From NCBI GenBank assembly GCA_021613335.1, contig JAJTWR010000344.1, forward strand, positions 62,001-126,000: a stretch of DNA of 64,000 nt, written 5' to 3'. Every line of letters starts with the position of its first letter. Within the stretch, counting starts at the first letter, position 1. The DNA comes from Whitmania pigra (taxonomy: Eukaryota > Annelida > Clitellata > Hirudinida > Haemopidae). The position numbers and the translations under genes are program-made. The notes under the pieces were generated by a model. That model was given only the letters and a program-made list of their open reading frames with translations, was not told where the DNA came from and did not search any database. Positions 36,601-54,791 of the stretch are shown here, piece by piece.

Positions 36601-39600
36601 CACCCATGACAAAAGCTGCAGAATTGTCTTCATATAAATCTAGTTATTTACAATTTGTTGCATAATATCCTATTGTACATCTTCTAAATACCCGTCAAAA
36701 GGGGGGAACTATTGTTTCAATCGAATCAAATGCGATGTCCAAAAAGGGAAACGTTGGAAGTGTCATGCATCACACGTGGGGAAGTGTGCAGGCACAAAAG
36801 AATCACTAATTGATCTAATCTCAAGAACCTCGCAAGCAGACAGGAAGGATCCGATGGATGAGATATTTTCAATCACGTGACGTCACGTAGATACGGAAAA
36901 GGAAGTGCTGGATAAATGGAAGTCGCTTTGGGGGTGCGTCGTTTATTAGAGACGAGCAGGAGTAAATAGAGATTAACGACACACCACTGGATCATCTTTC
37001 CACCTCTCCAGCGCAAACTGCATGGCAATCGGTGCTTGTTAGAAACCTCGAGATCCTGATTGATGTGTTGATTTAGTCTCGGTCTGAGGCACTTCGTTAA
37101 AGTCGAAGGATGGCTCAAAGCGAATTGCTCTAATTCGTTTATACGAGTCGTTTCCTTGCAAATTTGATTTTCTCCAATTTGTTGACTGCTTTCCGGCGTT
37201 GTATCCGTAGCAACCAAACAGATGTGAATTATTACTGGTTAACGGAGTGCTACCTTGTTTCAGATAAAAACTGGCTGCTTCTGACAAATTGCGTTAATTT
37301 GGAAACAATTTGATAGGAGCATGCCAATGATGCATCCTCCTCATTTATAACGAGCAATAAACGCTTTTCGCGGGTCGGCGGTGTTGAGACAATTTACAAA
37401 TTGGAGCAGAATTACTCTTGAGTGCTAAAAGTGTTATTACATAATTGAAAGTTATTCTCATTGGCAGCGTTAATAACGACAACATGAAAAATTTAGCCGA
37501 CAATATGCGATTAGATGGAATTCCTAATTCGCTTTAAACATGGCGTTCCGTCTATGTAATCAAGTTATATTCAAGTCTATCATTGTGCGGGGAGAAAGAG
37601 CACATTTATTAGGATTAATCACTCTCATTGATTTCAAACTCAAATCTTTTCGCTTAGGTATGGTTCCAGAATAGGCGAGCCAAATGCCGTAAACAAGAGA
37701 GCCAGCTGCAGAAAGGTTTTTGTTTTTGTTGATTTTTTTTTTTTTTGTTTGTTTAAAAATATGGCTTAAAGATTCTAAAATGTTGAGGTCTTAAAGCAAC
37801 TTTGAAAATAGATCGAAGTTGTAGTCAAGTTGCAGTTGAAAGAAATGAATCTCTGAAAGGAGATGCAGCCTTTAAGATTAGGTGTTATTACGGGGGTCCC
37901 ATGAGAAATTTTCAGTCCTCTGAGGTCTGATTGGTTCTGACATCGGGTGACATCGACTGCTGATCAATACATCAAAGTCGCGCGTAAAAGCCCTGCGTAC
38001 ATCGGCAATAATTCATTAATAATTCTTGCGCAAAAATGTCGATGGCAGATATAAAAATAGATAAGCTGCATCAAGACTATCATATCTTTCTGTACAATTA
38101 AACGAATTTACTTTTAAAATAAATATGATTATATTAGATTATTGACTAGCGCTGTCTTAAGCTAGAGATGCATGAAAGTACATTTAAACATTTCCATAAA
38201 TTGTAAATAAACTAAAACATTACAAAAATGTTACGAATAATATGGTAGCTCCACACAACAGATATAATTCGGCTCATAAATTTATCAATTTCTATGATAA
38301 AATATTTAATTGTGAATTTGGTTCTTTACCGAGTAATTTTTTGTAATAAAATAACTTATTATAAATTGGCAAGCGTGTATTTAAGAAACTATAGCCCTCC
38401 CCGTCATTTGGAAATATAAAAAAAATTAAGCAAATTTTATATTATTATAATATATATATAATTTGCTTAATTATTGAAATAATTAAACAAACTAAACAAA
38501 AATTATATTATAATAATATATATATATATATGATAAAATAAAAATTATTAAAAAAATTAATTAAAATTCAAAAAATGTATTTTAATTTAGTTTGTTTAAT
38601 TATTTCAATAATTTATCACCATCGACAAAACTTTTAGTAGTTGTTCCCCTCTCCCCAAAATCCGCCCACCGATTTCAACGTGTGCCCCCCAACCAAAGTG
38701 TTCTAGATCCGCCCTTGTAGATTGGAACCATGATCTTGCAAATAGCATCGCCAATGTTTAAAAAACGCAATGAATTTGCCTTGAAACTTGCTCCAATTAA
38801 AATACATGACATTCTCAATTTTATTTAGATGTAAAATGCCATTTGGTGATATCTTCGTACGTTCAAAAACTTAGTGAGAAACGACATTGTGAAATGCAGT
38901 AATAATCGTAATATCATCCACGTGACAATGCAATTGCTTAGACTTCTTATCATAAAATACAAACCAATTTACAAATTGTGAAGAATATTGAGTGAATAAT
39001 AGAGAAAGCGAGCAGAAATGCTCAAGCAAGTAGGAAACTCCAGTTTGAGCGAAACTCAGTTTTATCAAAATGAATTAATATCGACGAAGGGTAGGATTTA
39101 TACGAGCAGCCACTTCACCACTTCGCGTGAAATTTTCAAAAAATATTAAAGTTATCATCACTAAAATTCACCAATAAGCAAAATCTGTTATCATCTCGAG
39201 AGAATATTACAGGATATTCCCTGATTGAGCAGACACCGTCAACTTTTTCGCCGATCGCCAACACCTGTAGATTGGCCCCCTACGTCAACTTATCCAGTAC
39301 CAGGAGCACAATGGATTGTCTCGCATCCTCACAGACGTCCTTCCCTCATCTCCCTACTCCAACTACCACTACGCCATCTTACCCAATGCCACGTTTCACT
39401 CCATCGTCAGTGGTCATGGCAGCCATGGCAGCAGCAGCTGGACTGCATCCCAGCGCCAGTTTTTTACCGACGTCGTTTTTCTTCTACCAACCAACTTCTA
39501 ATGTGTTCAGATTTAGCCTAGCTGCTCTAAATGCGGTTCATCACCATCAAATGCAGTCGCTCGGTTCTCGCCCTCCTTTCGCAGCAATTCCAAGACCTTC

Positions 39601-39721
39601 TCAGGATGCAACGGGGCTTCAATCCCCAACACAAAAATTGGATCAAACGACAGATAAGACGTCCAGCATAGCCGATTTGCGCCTAAAGGCTAAAAAGTAT
39701 ACAGCATCTATGGACATATAA
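33612..39721 (+). CDS. SHOX: SHOX/SHOX2-type paired-class homeodomain transcription factor
   Basis: Five exons: 33612-33873, 35286-35602 (or 35611), 35726-35905, 37658-37715, 39213-39721, about 441-444 residues. The homeodomain spans exons 3 and 4: [59 protein letters not shown]. It is nearly identical to vertebrate SHOX, with the intron at the same Q/V position as in many homeobox genes. The very N-terminus [12 protein letters not shown] matches SHOX MEELTAFVSKSF, which fixes the start. Exon 5 has RLAPYVNL (SHOX RVAPYVNM) and a C-terminal OAR motif [12 protein letters not shown]. This nuclear DNA-binding protein controls limb, heart and neural patterning in vertebrates; its role here is unknown. 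Between the N-terminus and homeodomain the sequence is unique and charged. Exon 2's donor (GAA|GTTGGT or CGC|GTACAT) is unresolved. Intron 3 carries a Tigger MITE. Confidence 0.94.
35974..36505. mobile_element. pogo/Tigger-type MITE in SHOX intron 3
   Basis: Left end GTCAAATCTCGTTACTATGCCAC after a TA; the inverse of the right end is AATCAAATCTCGGTACTATGCCAC before a TA. Long, nearly matching terminal repeats starting with this kind of sequence and a TA target are the hallmark of pogo/Tigger elements. Internal copies of GTGGCATA(G/A)TA(G/T)CGAGAG occur near both ends. There is no transposase. Confidence 0.75.
36874..36888. promoter_or_regulatory. palindromic E-box/CRE composite in SHOX intron 3
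   Basis: CACGTGACGTCACGTA contains an E-box (CACGTG, 36874-36879), a full CRE (TGACGTCA, 36878-36885) and a perfect 14-base palindrome (36875-36888). A candidate bZIP/bHLH site; function is inferred from the motif only. Confidence 0.4.
38469..38613. repeat. 28-bp perfect inverted repeat with AT-rich loop, SHOX intron 4
   Basis: Arms at 38469-38496 and 38586-38613 are exact reverse complements (AATTATTGAAATAATTAAAC...). The 89-base loop is almost pure A/T with TA runs. This probably derives from a palindromic MITE whose outer ends (C-rich, near 38395 and 38650-38715) are not clear. Confidence 0.7.
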
Positions 39722-39783
39722 TCGACACTGATGCTTAAATTGCATTTTAAAACCCAATAGATACATTATTGTAAGTATTTCAA

Positions 39784-39789
39784 TTTAAT
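39784..39789 (-). terminator. PEX6: possible PEX6 poly(A) signal
   Basis: ATTAAA on the minus strand 14 bases after the PEX6 stop codon. If used, the PEX6 and SHOX transcripts overlap at their 3' ends. Confidence 0.35.
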
Positions 39790-39792
39790 GAC

Positions 39793-39798
39793 AATAAA
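39793..39798 (+). terminator. SHOX: poly(A) signal of SHOX
   Basis: AATAAA 72 bases after the SHOX stop codon and only five bases from the end of the PEX6 coding sequence on the other strand. Confidence 0.6.
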
Positions 39799-39802
39799 AT
39801 GT

Positions 39803-47047
<7,245 letters not shown>

Positions 47048-47687
47048 AACAGCATAGAATATCTATATATTAAAAATATGAAATATATATTAATATAATA
47101 GTAACCAAATTATAGTACAGATATAAAAAAAAACTTTGTTTTTATAAATTATTTATTTTTATGATTGTGAAGTTGTATTCTGAGCAGTCACAATATTTAT
47201 CCAAAAGGTTGATTTCATTTGATCCATTGGCGAGAGCTCACTCCAAGTCATGGAACCTTCGACTATATATGCAATATGGAGTCGTCAATAAAGGACGTCC
47301 GCAAAATTTTGTCGATTTTTTACCTCCTCCCCTCTTGTCCGCAAATGGTCTACCCTATCTCCCCCTTCCCCCTGTTTAGTGGACATACATAATTTTGCAA
47401 AAATATTTAGTATAAATTTATTTGAATAAATAAGTAATTAAATATACCAATAAGAACAAATACCAATTTTCTTGGTTGTTGGTGAATAATTTAATTCTAT
47501 AAAGCCGTTGCCCCCAGCCATATGCTGTTTTTTTTGTGTGCTACCACAAAAAAGTAAAGAAATGATAGAACAAATTAATTGAAATCCAAGCGAAAATTTT
47601 TTATTTATGCAAAAGTTATCTGCGACCCCTGACGGGGCGCGCATTTCCAAGCCCTAACCAGCACCAGCCATCAGTGGATCAATCAGC
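47048..47687. other. PEX6 upstream region, no gene recognised
   Basis: AT-rich, includes the presumed PEX6 promoter. The patch 47500-47680 has C/G-rich motifs that look transposon-derived. Confidence 0.4.
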
Positions 47688-47885
47688 GAAAAATGCTGGG
47701 GGGCTCAAGTTTAGAAAAGGGACGAAAACACGACGCAGTCGAAAAATTTTTGAAACTCTTCAAATCAAAACTACCAATTATAATTAATAAAGAATTAAAG
47801 ATAGAACAGATTATTATTATTATTATGAGTTTGACTATCTTCTGACTTGCGCCTCCCCCAGCCCCCCCCCCTGGTTGCGCCACTG
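47688..47885 (-). mobile_element. hAT-5 family fragment
   Basis: Read on the minus strand from CAGTGGCGCAACCAGGGGG (5' end at 47885), through an AT-rich middle, to TGAGCCCCCCAGCATTTTTCGC. It matches about 63056-63350 closely, including the ATTAATTATAATTGGTAGTTTTG block. It breaks off at about 47688 without the other terminus. Confidence 0.75.
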
Positions 47886-48104
47886 CCAGCCATGGCTGAT
47901 TAATAATCGTAAGCGCTCACCGTGATAGTATGAGCTCTGAAATAGGTAAAATTAGGCAATCGTTTTGGAGATAATTTTGTTTAAAAATTAATAACATTCG
48001 TTGCAATCATTTTAAGTAATTTAATTTTAATTAGAAAAATATAAACCTAACCCAAACCCAACCCTAACCTCAGATATTAAGTTATTAAAATACACTGAAC
48101 TTGC

Positions 48105-49384
48105 CAGCGCCGGATTAAGGAGGGGAGGCGACGGGCCCGAGCCCAGGGCCACTCACCAAGAGGTTTCGATCAAATTTATACAAAATGTATAGTATGATAC
48201 GTTTTCAAAATCAGTAGTCCTTGATAAATGCGTCCATTGAAGAGTTTGGTTTCAATTTGGCATTTGGTTTAGCGCATCGATATATGTACTACATATGCAA
48301 GATACACATCAAATAGAATCACCTTACGAGCCACTCATCAAGTCCTAATACTCAGGTCGTCCAGTGATTTCTTTTGATAATAAGAGTATATTTGAAACTA
48401 CTCCGAGATCAGAGCATATTGTTCATGCATTCTGCTTCCATACACTTGCTGGAACCACGTTCATTCGCAATTGTTATATTGAAGAACTTGCATTCGGAAG
48501 CATCTCGGTGAGTTTGATTAGTATTTTTTTTTCTTTCAGTAGTCATTTGATTTACTTATCTGAGTAGTTGTCTAAATAATCATTCCGAACAAGTTGTTGA
48601 GACAACAATTTGCATAGCACTTCCAAGACTGATTGGATAGGCTGGTTTGACATACCAAGGGGTCACTTTTATGTTATCTATGTAATTAATGTTATCCAGA
48701 TAATGAATGTTATCTATGTAATTAATGTTATCCAGATAATGAATGTTATCTATGTAATTAATGTTATCTATGTAATTTTGCAACTTGCTAACGGATTATT
48801 AACGATAAAGGGGGCGGCAAAAAACAGTTGCTTTGCATGTATTCCATTTTTGTATAGCGAATAAATCTGTGCTCTTGTTTTAATTTTTAGATTGTTTATT
48901 TATTGAAATGAAATGTTTTGGGTCATGGTTGAGTTATGACTCGCCTAAGATTGACGTTTAATGATGATATTTTAATTATGATGATGATGATGTTGATAGT
49001 GGCGGTAATGATGGCAAACTATCGCGGGAAAAGCTACGACAATGCATCTGCAATGAGTGGCAAGTACAATGGTCTACAAATTATGAGCATCGAGTCAGTT
49101 GTACTGCATGAATTAAACTTCAGTGACATCATCAGCGATTTTGCAACACGGAAATCTAGTAAAGTATCTATACTGTAACCATAGCTATTATAACTTAATA
49201 CATTCTCTGATTTTAGCAATATTTAATTGGTATTATAATTTTATTTTTCAGAGAAAAACTCGTGTTCGAAGTATTTATGTATTAGGCTACTAGTATATGA
49301 TGTTGTGGCGTGTGCAATAAGATGAATTGGAAAGGGGGCCTCCCTTCCAAGTGGGCCCAGGGCCATCGACTTAATACGGCACTG
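48105..49384. mobile_element. hAT-4, non-autonomous hAT element
   Basis: Left end CAGCGCCGGATTAAG, inverse of right end CAGTGCCGTATTAAG (13 of 15), followed on both sides by GGGCCCAGGGCC-like inner blocks. Flanks GAACTTGC (48097-48104) and GAAATTGC (49385-49392) form an 8-bp target duplication with one mismatch. No transposase domain is recognisable inside. It holds an 18-bp tandem array. Confidence 0.85.
48672..48776. repeat. 18-bp tandem repeat inside hAT-4
   Basis: Alternating units TGTTATCTATGTAATTAA and TGTTATCCAGATAATGAA, about six units. On the minus strand it reads as repeating NYIDNI/HYLDNI, but the frame is short and within a transposon, so a protein is not proposed. Confidence 0.8.
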
Positions 49385-49644
49385 GAAATTGCGCAACGTG
49401 GACGAATAAGACTGTAATCCCTCAACGGGAGCCTAACACATACTGTTGTTGAACCGCGCCAGTCCTTGACCACTAGACCATGCCGAAACATGCCAAACAT
49501 GCGTTAGGACTTGGAACCTATGATACAAATAAACATATTTATATGGGCTTCTGACCTATTTAAGATATCAGCCAATCATAGCGTACTCTTATGAATTTTA
49601 ATCAAAGATGGCTAGTGCTGGTTAGAGTTAGGAAATACGTTGAT

Positions 49645-49994
49645 TTGCTTTTTCAAATCGAATCATTGATAGATAAAGATGGTTATATATTTTTAATTTT
49701 TTACACTTCGGGTCAAAACATACAGGAAAAAATATTTGTGCAGTTTTTGAGGAAATAATGTCAGAGTATGGGTTGCAGAGCATTGACATTGGATATGTTG
49801 TTACTGACAATGCCAGAAACATGCTCAAAGCATTCACAATATTTTCCGAGGAAGCTGCCAGGTTTGCCTTTGATCAAAAGGAAAATAAAAGTCAAATTAG
49901 AGAACTTGATGAGGCTTCAGAGCCATTGAATGATATTGATAAAATTTCAGAGTTTTTGTCAGATGAAAATTTCGATGACAATGAGTATATTCTT
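49645..49994 (+). mobile_element. hAT-1 family relic, left half (split by a Ty3 element)
   Basis: Matches the reverse complement of about 8620-9000, including IGYVVTDNARNMLKAF and the acidic segment. The terminal repeat is lost, starting within TTTGCTTTTTCAAATCG. It continues at 54247 after the retrotransposon. Confidence 0.85.
49990..49994. other. Ty3 target-site duplication, left
   Basis: TTCTT, repeated at 54242-54246 on the other side of the element. Five bases is a usual size for Ty3 elements. Confidence 0.85.
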
Positions 49995-50148
49995 TGTGAC
50001 ATATGTCTATGTTTATATTTTGTTCGATTAGAGATCTTTTGTTAGGCTTGTGTATGTCGTCGCCATCTTGTGTTCTGAACTGTTTTGGATTAGCTGTTAT
50101 TGTTATCGTGTTTAAACGGTTAAAGACTAAAATAAACGAAATGTTACA
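49995..50148 (+). repeat. 5' LTR of the Ty3 element
   Basis: 154 bases, TGTGACATATG...GTTACA. The 3' LTR differs by only about three substitutions and one indel. Very short for an LTR. Confidence 0.92.
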
Positions 50149-53100
50149 TGGCGCAGTCGACGAAAGATTCTATTTTCAATAGATCTTATACATTTCGATT
50201 TGATACGGCGAACCTCGCCGAAGAATGGCGATTGTTCATTCGAATGTTCAATATACATTTGACGGCCTCGGAATCTCTGGGCAAGCCTGAGAGCATCAAG
50301 ATAGCCATGCTCCTCAGCTACTTAGGACCGGATGCTCTTCCAATCTTCAACGCATTCACGTTTGACAGAAACTCGGATGCTAACAATTTGGAAGAAGTGA
50401 TCAAGAAGTTTGAAGCATATTGCACGCCTAAGTTAAACTCGATCACGGAGAGGGTCGCTTTTTGGCAGTTATCACAGCTGCCGGATGAACCGATTAACGC
50501 ATTTGTTACCAAACTGAAGAACCAAGCAAAGTCATGTGAGTTCGGAGACCAAGTGGAGTCTATGATGAGAGACAGGATCGTACTCGGATGTGCGGATCGC
50601 TTGCTCCTTGAAAGATTCCTTCAAGACGACAAACTCACTCTCGAAAGAGCAGTTAGCATCTGCAGAGCATCGGAGTCATGCAAAGCCCAGGTTAAGAGTA
50701 TTACTGGCGACAACTCAGCGGTGCTAGCTATAAAGAGCGCAAAACCACTCACCACCAATCTCCAAGCATTGGATGTAAAGCAGTGTGGAAACTGTGGAGG
50801 AAAGCATCCACCAAGGAAGTGCCCAGCGTACGGCAAGCAGTGCTTGTCCTGCGGCAAACAGAACCATTACGCCAGATGTTGTAGAAATACCAAGACGACG
50901 CCAAGACGGAGAACCACATCTCGTTCGAGACAGAGACCATCTCCTGTCCATGAAGTGCAATCATTTTTCGTGTCTATGTGCAAGCTTGGAAATGTTCAAC
51001 AAACATCGTGGTGGAAAGAACTCCTCGTGGGTAAAACCAACCTTATGTGCATATTAGACACAGGTGCAGAGGTGAACATTTTATCACAAAATGTTTTCAG
51101 ACACATGAAAGATCGTCCACATCTTCGCACTACAAAAGCTGTACTCACTTCATTTAGTAACGACAAGGTAAACCCAGCAGGATTGGTCACCATTCTCATC
51201 CAACATCGTGGAAGAAGTATTCCGACCGATTTTTTCGTGGTCAACCGCCAAGTACCTACAATCTTGGGCCTGCCAAGTTGTCTGGAGCTGAACCTGATAA
51301 GCAGGATTGACAGCGTGATACAGATGGCATCAAAGAAGACTTTAGAGGAATATCAAGATGTCTTCCAAGGATTGGGATGTTATCCCAAAGAACACCATAT
51401 TGTTGTTGATGCTTCCATTACACCCAAAATTCACCCTACAAGACGTGTTCCATTGTCTCTCCAGCCAAAACTCAAGCAAAAGTTGGATCAGATGATTGAA
51501 GCAGGAGTCTTGGTTAAGCGCGATGAACCGACGGAATGGGTGAGCAGCTTGTTGCTGGTTGAAAAGAAGGATGGATCTATCAGATTGTGTCTCGATCCAA
51601 GAGATCTTAATTCCGCCATAAAAAGGGAACACTATGCTATTCCCACATGTGAGGATGTTACAGCACAACTCCATGGCATGACTGTGTTCACCATCATTGA
51701 TATGAAGGATGGTTTTCATCAAATAAAGCTGGATGAAGAGAGTTCCAGGTTGTGTACGTTTAACAGCCAATTTGGAAGATATTCCTTTACTCGTCTCCCA
51801 TTTGGCATAACGTCAGCACCCGAAGTGTTTCAGAAGAGAAACACTGATACGGTGACATACCGAATGTCCGCATAGTCTTTGACGACCTTATTATCGCAGG
51901 GAGAAATGAGGCTGAGCACGATGAAACCTTGAGGAAAGTGTTGGAACGAGCACGACAGCACAACGTAAAATTCAACAAGTCGAAGCTTCAGTACAAGGTA
52001 CATCAAGTCCGATACCTAGGTCACTTATTGTCTTAAAAGGGAGTCAGTCCAGATCCCAACAAAATCCAGGCAATTGAAAAGTTAGAAGCACCAACCAACA
52101 AGAAAGAACTTCATAGATTCTTAGGCATGGTGACTTACCTCTTAAAGTTCATTCCCAATTTTTCATCAATGACAGATCCACTGAGAATGCTGATGAAAGA
52201 AGGCATGACGTGGACCTGGGCAGCTCAACACAGAAAAGCATTTGAATCATTGAAAGACAGCATATTAAAAGCCCCAACATTGAGATTTTTTGATCCTACC
52301 AAGCAGATCACTATCCAAACTGACGCCTCTTCATCAGGATTAGGGTCTTGTCTTTTTCAAGAAGGACAACCGATAGCATATGCTTCAAGAGCTCTAACAG
52401 ATGCAGAAACCCGCTATGCTCAAATTGAGAAGGAGCTATTAGCAATAGTCTTTGCTTGTGAAAAATTTTACCAATTTATCTATGGACAACTGACCATCAT
52501 CCAGAGTGATCATGGCCCACTGGAAGCCATTTTTCGCAAGCCCATAGCAGCAACCACTCCACGACTTCAGAGAATGTTGCTCAGACTACTTAAGTTCAAC
52601 CTCAAAGTGGTCTACACACCAGGCAAGCTCATGTTTGTTGCAGACGCCTTGTCTAGAGCTTACCTTACAATTCCCCAGACTCCCTCAGAGATTGAAGTTG
52701 AAGAAGACATTAATGTTACAATACATTCAGTGCTTCACAATACCCCAGTAAGTCTACGCATGCTAGACGTCTTTAAGGAAGCAACCAGTTGTGACCCAGA
52801 GCTAACAAAGCTACGTCAAGCCTTGCTATGCTGTGATGCTGAAGTAAAAAACCAACTTGTCAAACAACTGCATGATTACCAGAATTTTCTTGCAGAGATC
52901 TACGAAGCCGAGGGTATCTTATTCTACCTTGACCGGATAATAGTTCCTTCGAAACTTAGGCCTGATATGCTTAGAAGGATTCACGAAGGACATCTAGGGA
53001 TTGAGAAATGCAAGGCAATGGCAAGGTCTGCACTATTTTGGCCAAATATGTCGCGTGACATTGAGCAATTAGTGAAAAGGTGCAACATCTGTAGTAAATA

Positions 53101-54028
53101 TAGGAACATGCAACCTAAAGAGCCCTTGATCCCACACCCCATTCCAGATCGACCTTGGGAAAAAGTTGGAGTTGATATTTTTTCTCTAGATGGCAGACTA
53201 CCTAATAGTGGTTGATTACTACTTCAAATATCCGGAAGTGGGCCTCTTGAAAGGAAAAACGGCAATCTCTGTGATGGATCAACTGAAGGAAGTTTTTGCT
53301 CGTCATGGAATTCCCGAAATCGTCATGGCTGACAACATGCCTAGTTCGAGCATAGTCATGAAAAAATTTGCTGCCGAGTGGAATTTTCAACTAGTCACTT
53401 CAAGTCCCAACTATGCCCAAAGCAATGGCCAAGCAGAAAGAGCAATTCAGACAGTGAAGAAGCCATTAAAGAAGGTTCATGAAGGAGGAACAGACGCTCA
53501 TATAGGTCTTTTGCAATACCGTACCTCTCCAATCACTGGAAGTACCTTCAGTCCAGCCCAGCTTCTTATGAGTAGAGCTCTTCGAAATAAACTGCCAGCT
53601 CCAAAGTCTCTGCTGATGCCCCAAGCGGTTAATGGCCAGAAACAACTAAAAAACTTGCAGAAAAAGCAGAAGATGTACTACGACAGAGGAGCTCGTAGCC
53701 TACCAGAACTTCAGCCAGGAGAAACAGAATACGTCATCAAGGCCAGTGGATTCTAGGACAAGTGGACAACAAGCATGACGCCCCTCGATCGTACATCGTG
53801 ACTACAGAGTCGGGTGGAAAACTCAGGAGAAATCGGCGTCATCTCATAGCCACAGAGGAATCTCCTCCAGTCATTTCAATTCAAACGGACGAGCCCATAG
53901 AGGTCAATGAAAACAACCAAGAACCGACTGAAGCACCTTCAGTACACCCCACTGATTCTACTATGACTGAATACCGGACTAGGTCAGGAAGGATCTCCAA
54001 ACCTCCAGTCCGTTTTGCAGATATCTGA
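50148..54028 (+). pseudogene. Ty3 gag-pol, interrupted
   Basis: The frame opens at 50148-51875 with gag, two zinc knuckles (CGNCGGKHPPRKC and CLSCGKQNHYARCC), the protease active site ILDTGAEVNIL and the first reverse-transcriptase blocks (LCLDPRDLNSAIK, FTIIDMKDGFHQIKL, RLPFGITSAPEVFQ). A frameshift near 51845 precedes the polymerase DD motif (VFDDL), a stop occurs at about 52033, then 52127-53215 continues with thumb, RNase H (QTDASSSGLGSCLF) and the start of integrase (HEGHLGIEKCKAMARSALFW). A second frameshift near 53185 leads to 53190-53756 (integrase core, with ADNMP and NGQAERAI), a stop at 53757, and a C-terminal tail to 54028. These breaks make this copy defective. Confidence 0.92.
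50149..50162 (+). other. Ty3 primer-binding site
   Basis: TGGCGCAGTCGACG directly after the LTR. TGGCGCAGTCG resembles the tRNA-Ser-type site I recall from the fly elements 17.6 and 297; the exact host tRNA was not checked. Confidence 0.75.
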
Positions 54029-54086
54029 AGGAAGGAGTTCCATCATCATCCGATCAATGAAGTGACATTAGTTGTATAAGGGGAGA

Positions 54087-54241
54087 TGTGACATATGTCT
54101 ACGTTTATATTTTGTTCGATTAGAGATCTTTTGTTAGGCTTGTGTATGTCGTCGCCATCTTGTGTTCTGAACTGTTTTGGATTAGCTGTTATTGTCATCG
54201 TGTTTAAACGGTTAAAGACTAAAATAAACGAAAACGTTACA
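54087..54241 (+). repeat. 3' LTR of the Ty3 element
   Basis: 155 bases, TGTGACATATG...GTTACA, following the polypurine tract AAGGGGAGA and followed by TTCTT. Confidence 0.92.
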
Positions 54242-54246
54242 TTCTT

Positions 54247-54448
54247 CAGGACAATCATGTTTTAGGAACAGCCCATCGACTTCCATGTTTTCACATGCAC
54301 ATACTTGCAGCTAGCTGTTAAAGATGCACTAAAAACTGTTCCTTTAGCAGAAAAAATTTTAAACGAAAGCAGCGCCGTAGTTGTTTTCTTCCGCAGGTCA
54401 CTATACTGAAATGAAGAGCTCCAGAAAAAATCAGATGGTTTGACTTTG
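54247..54448 (+). mobile_element. hAT-1 family relic, right half
   Basis: Resumes with CAGGACAATCATGTTTTAGG, the direct continuation of the left half by comparison with 8590-8570, through CTAGCTGTTAAAGATGCAC to AAATCAGATGGTTTGAC, then breaks off. An in-frame TGA replaces a Trp codon (ACTATACTGAAATG versus the tracking copy). Confidence 0.8.
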
Positions 54449-54454
54449 GGACAG

Positions 54455-54791
54455 CCACTTCCACGAGATAACCTGTCGACCAGACGGCTCCTGCATCCAT
54501 CACAAGTTCTCCCAATAACCCACCTGAACCCTCACGCACAAGATCAGGAAGATGTGTGCGTTTCAATCATCACCAGGATCACATCTACTACTGACTCCGT
54601 CTTCCCAGGGAGGAGCTCACTGTAGTGACTGCACATCCCTACTAAGGATGTTTTCTTTTTGATTTCCGAGTTTTACCGCGTTGATGCTTGTTATCGTCGT
54701 CAATCCGTTTATGAGTGATACCGATTGTACGTTCGATTAAAGTCAAGTGTTAGCCTGGTTTAGCACTTCAGTAACAACGAATTTGTTGACA
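54455..54791 (+). mobile_element. 3' relic of another LTR retrotransposon (tentative)
   Basis: A GC-richer tail of open frame, ending GRSSL and a stop at about 54623, is followed by a purine-rich GGGAGGAGC and then TGTAGTGACTGCAC (54621) to TTTGTTGACA (54791), which could be a 171-base LTR (TG...CA). No 5' partner or target duplication was found. Confidence 0.4.

Larger units (their letters stand above)
49995..54241 (+). mobile_element. Ty3-type LTR retrotransposon, nearly complete, recently inserted
   Basis: A 4,247-base element with near-identical LTRs (49995-50148, 54087-54241), a 5-bp TTCTT duplication, a primer-binding site (50149-50162) and a polypurine tract (AAGGGGAGA, 54078-54086). 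Gag and pol are in one frame; the order protease, reverse transcriptase, RNase H, integrase is that of the Ty3 group. There is no envelope gene. It lies inside a hAT-1 relic. Confidence 0.95.

Noticed and set aside
39225..39521. Overlapping alternative frames in SHOX exon 5
   Set aside because: The frame with APYVN and the OAR motif is the conserved one; the others are shadows.
48046..48072. Telomere-like run (CCTAACCCAAACCCAACCCTAACC)
   Set aside because: Only about four degenerate units; too short and irregular to call an interstitial telomere.
48672..48776. CRISPR-like array
   Set aside because: Units are contiguous without unique spacers; this is a plain tandem repeat in a eukaryote.
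48936..49178. 80-codon open frame with a Met-rich hydrophobic segment
   Set aside because: It lies inside hAT-4 and its Met run comes from an ATGATG simple repeat.
49995..54241. Endogenous retrovirus with envelope
   Set aside because: After integrase only a short C-terminal tail remains before the polypurine tract; no room or motif for an envelope gene.
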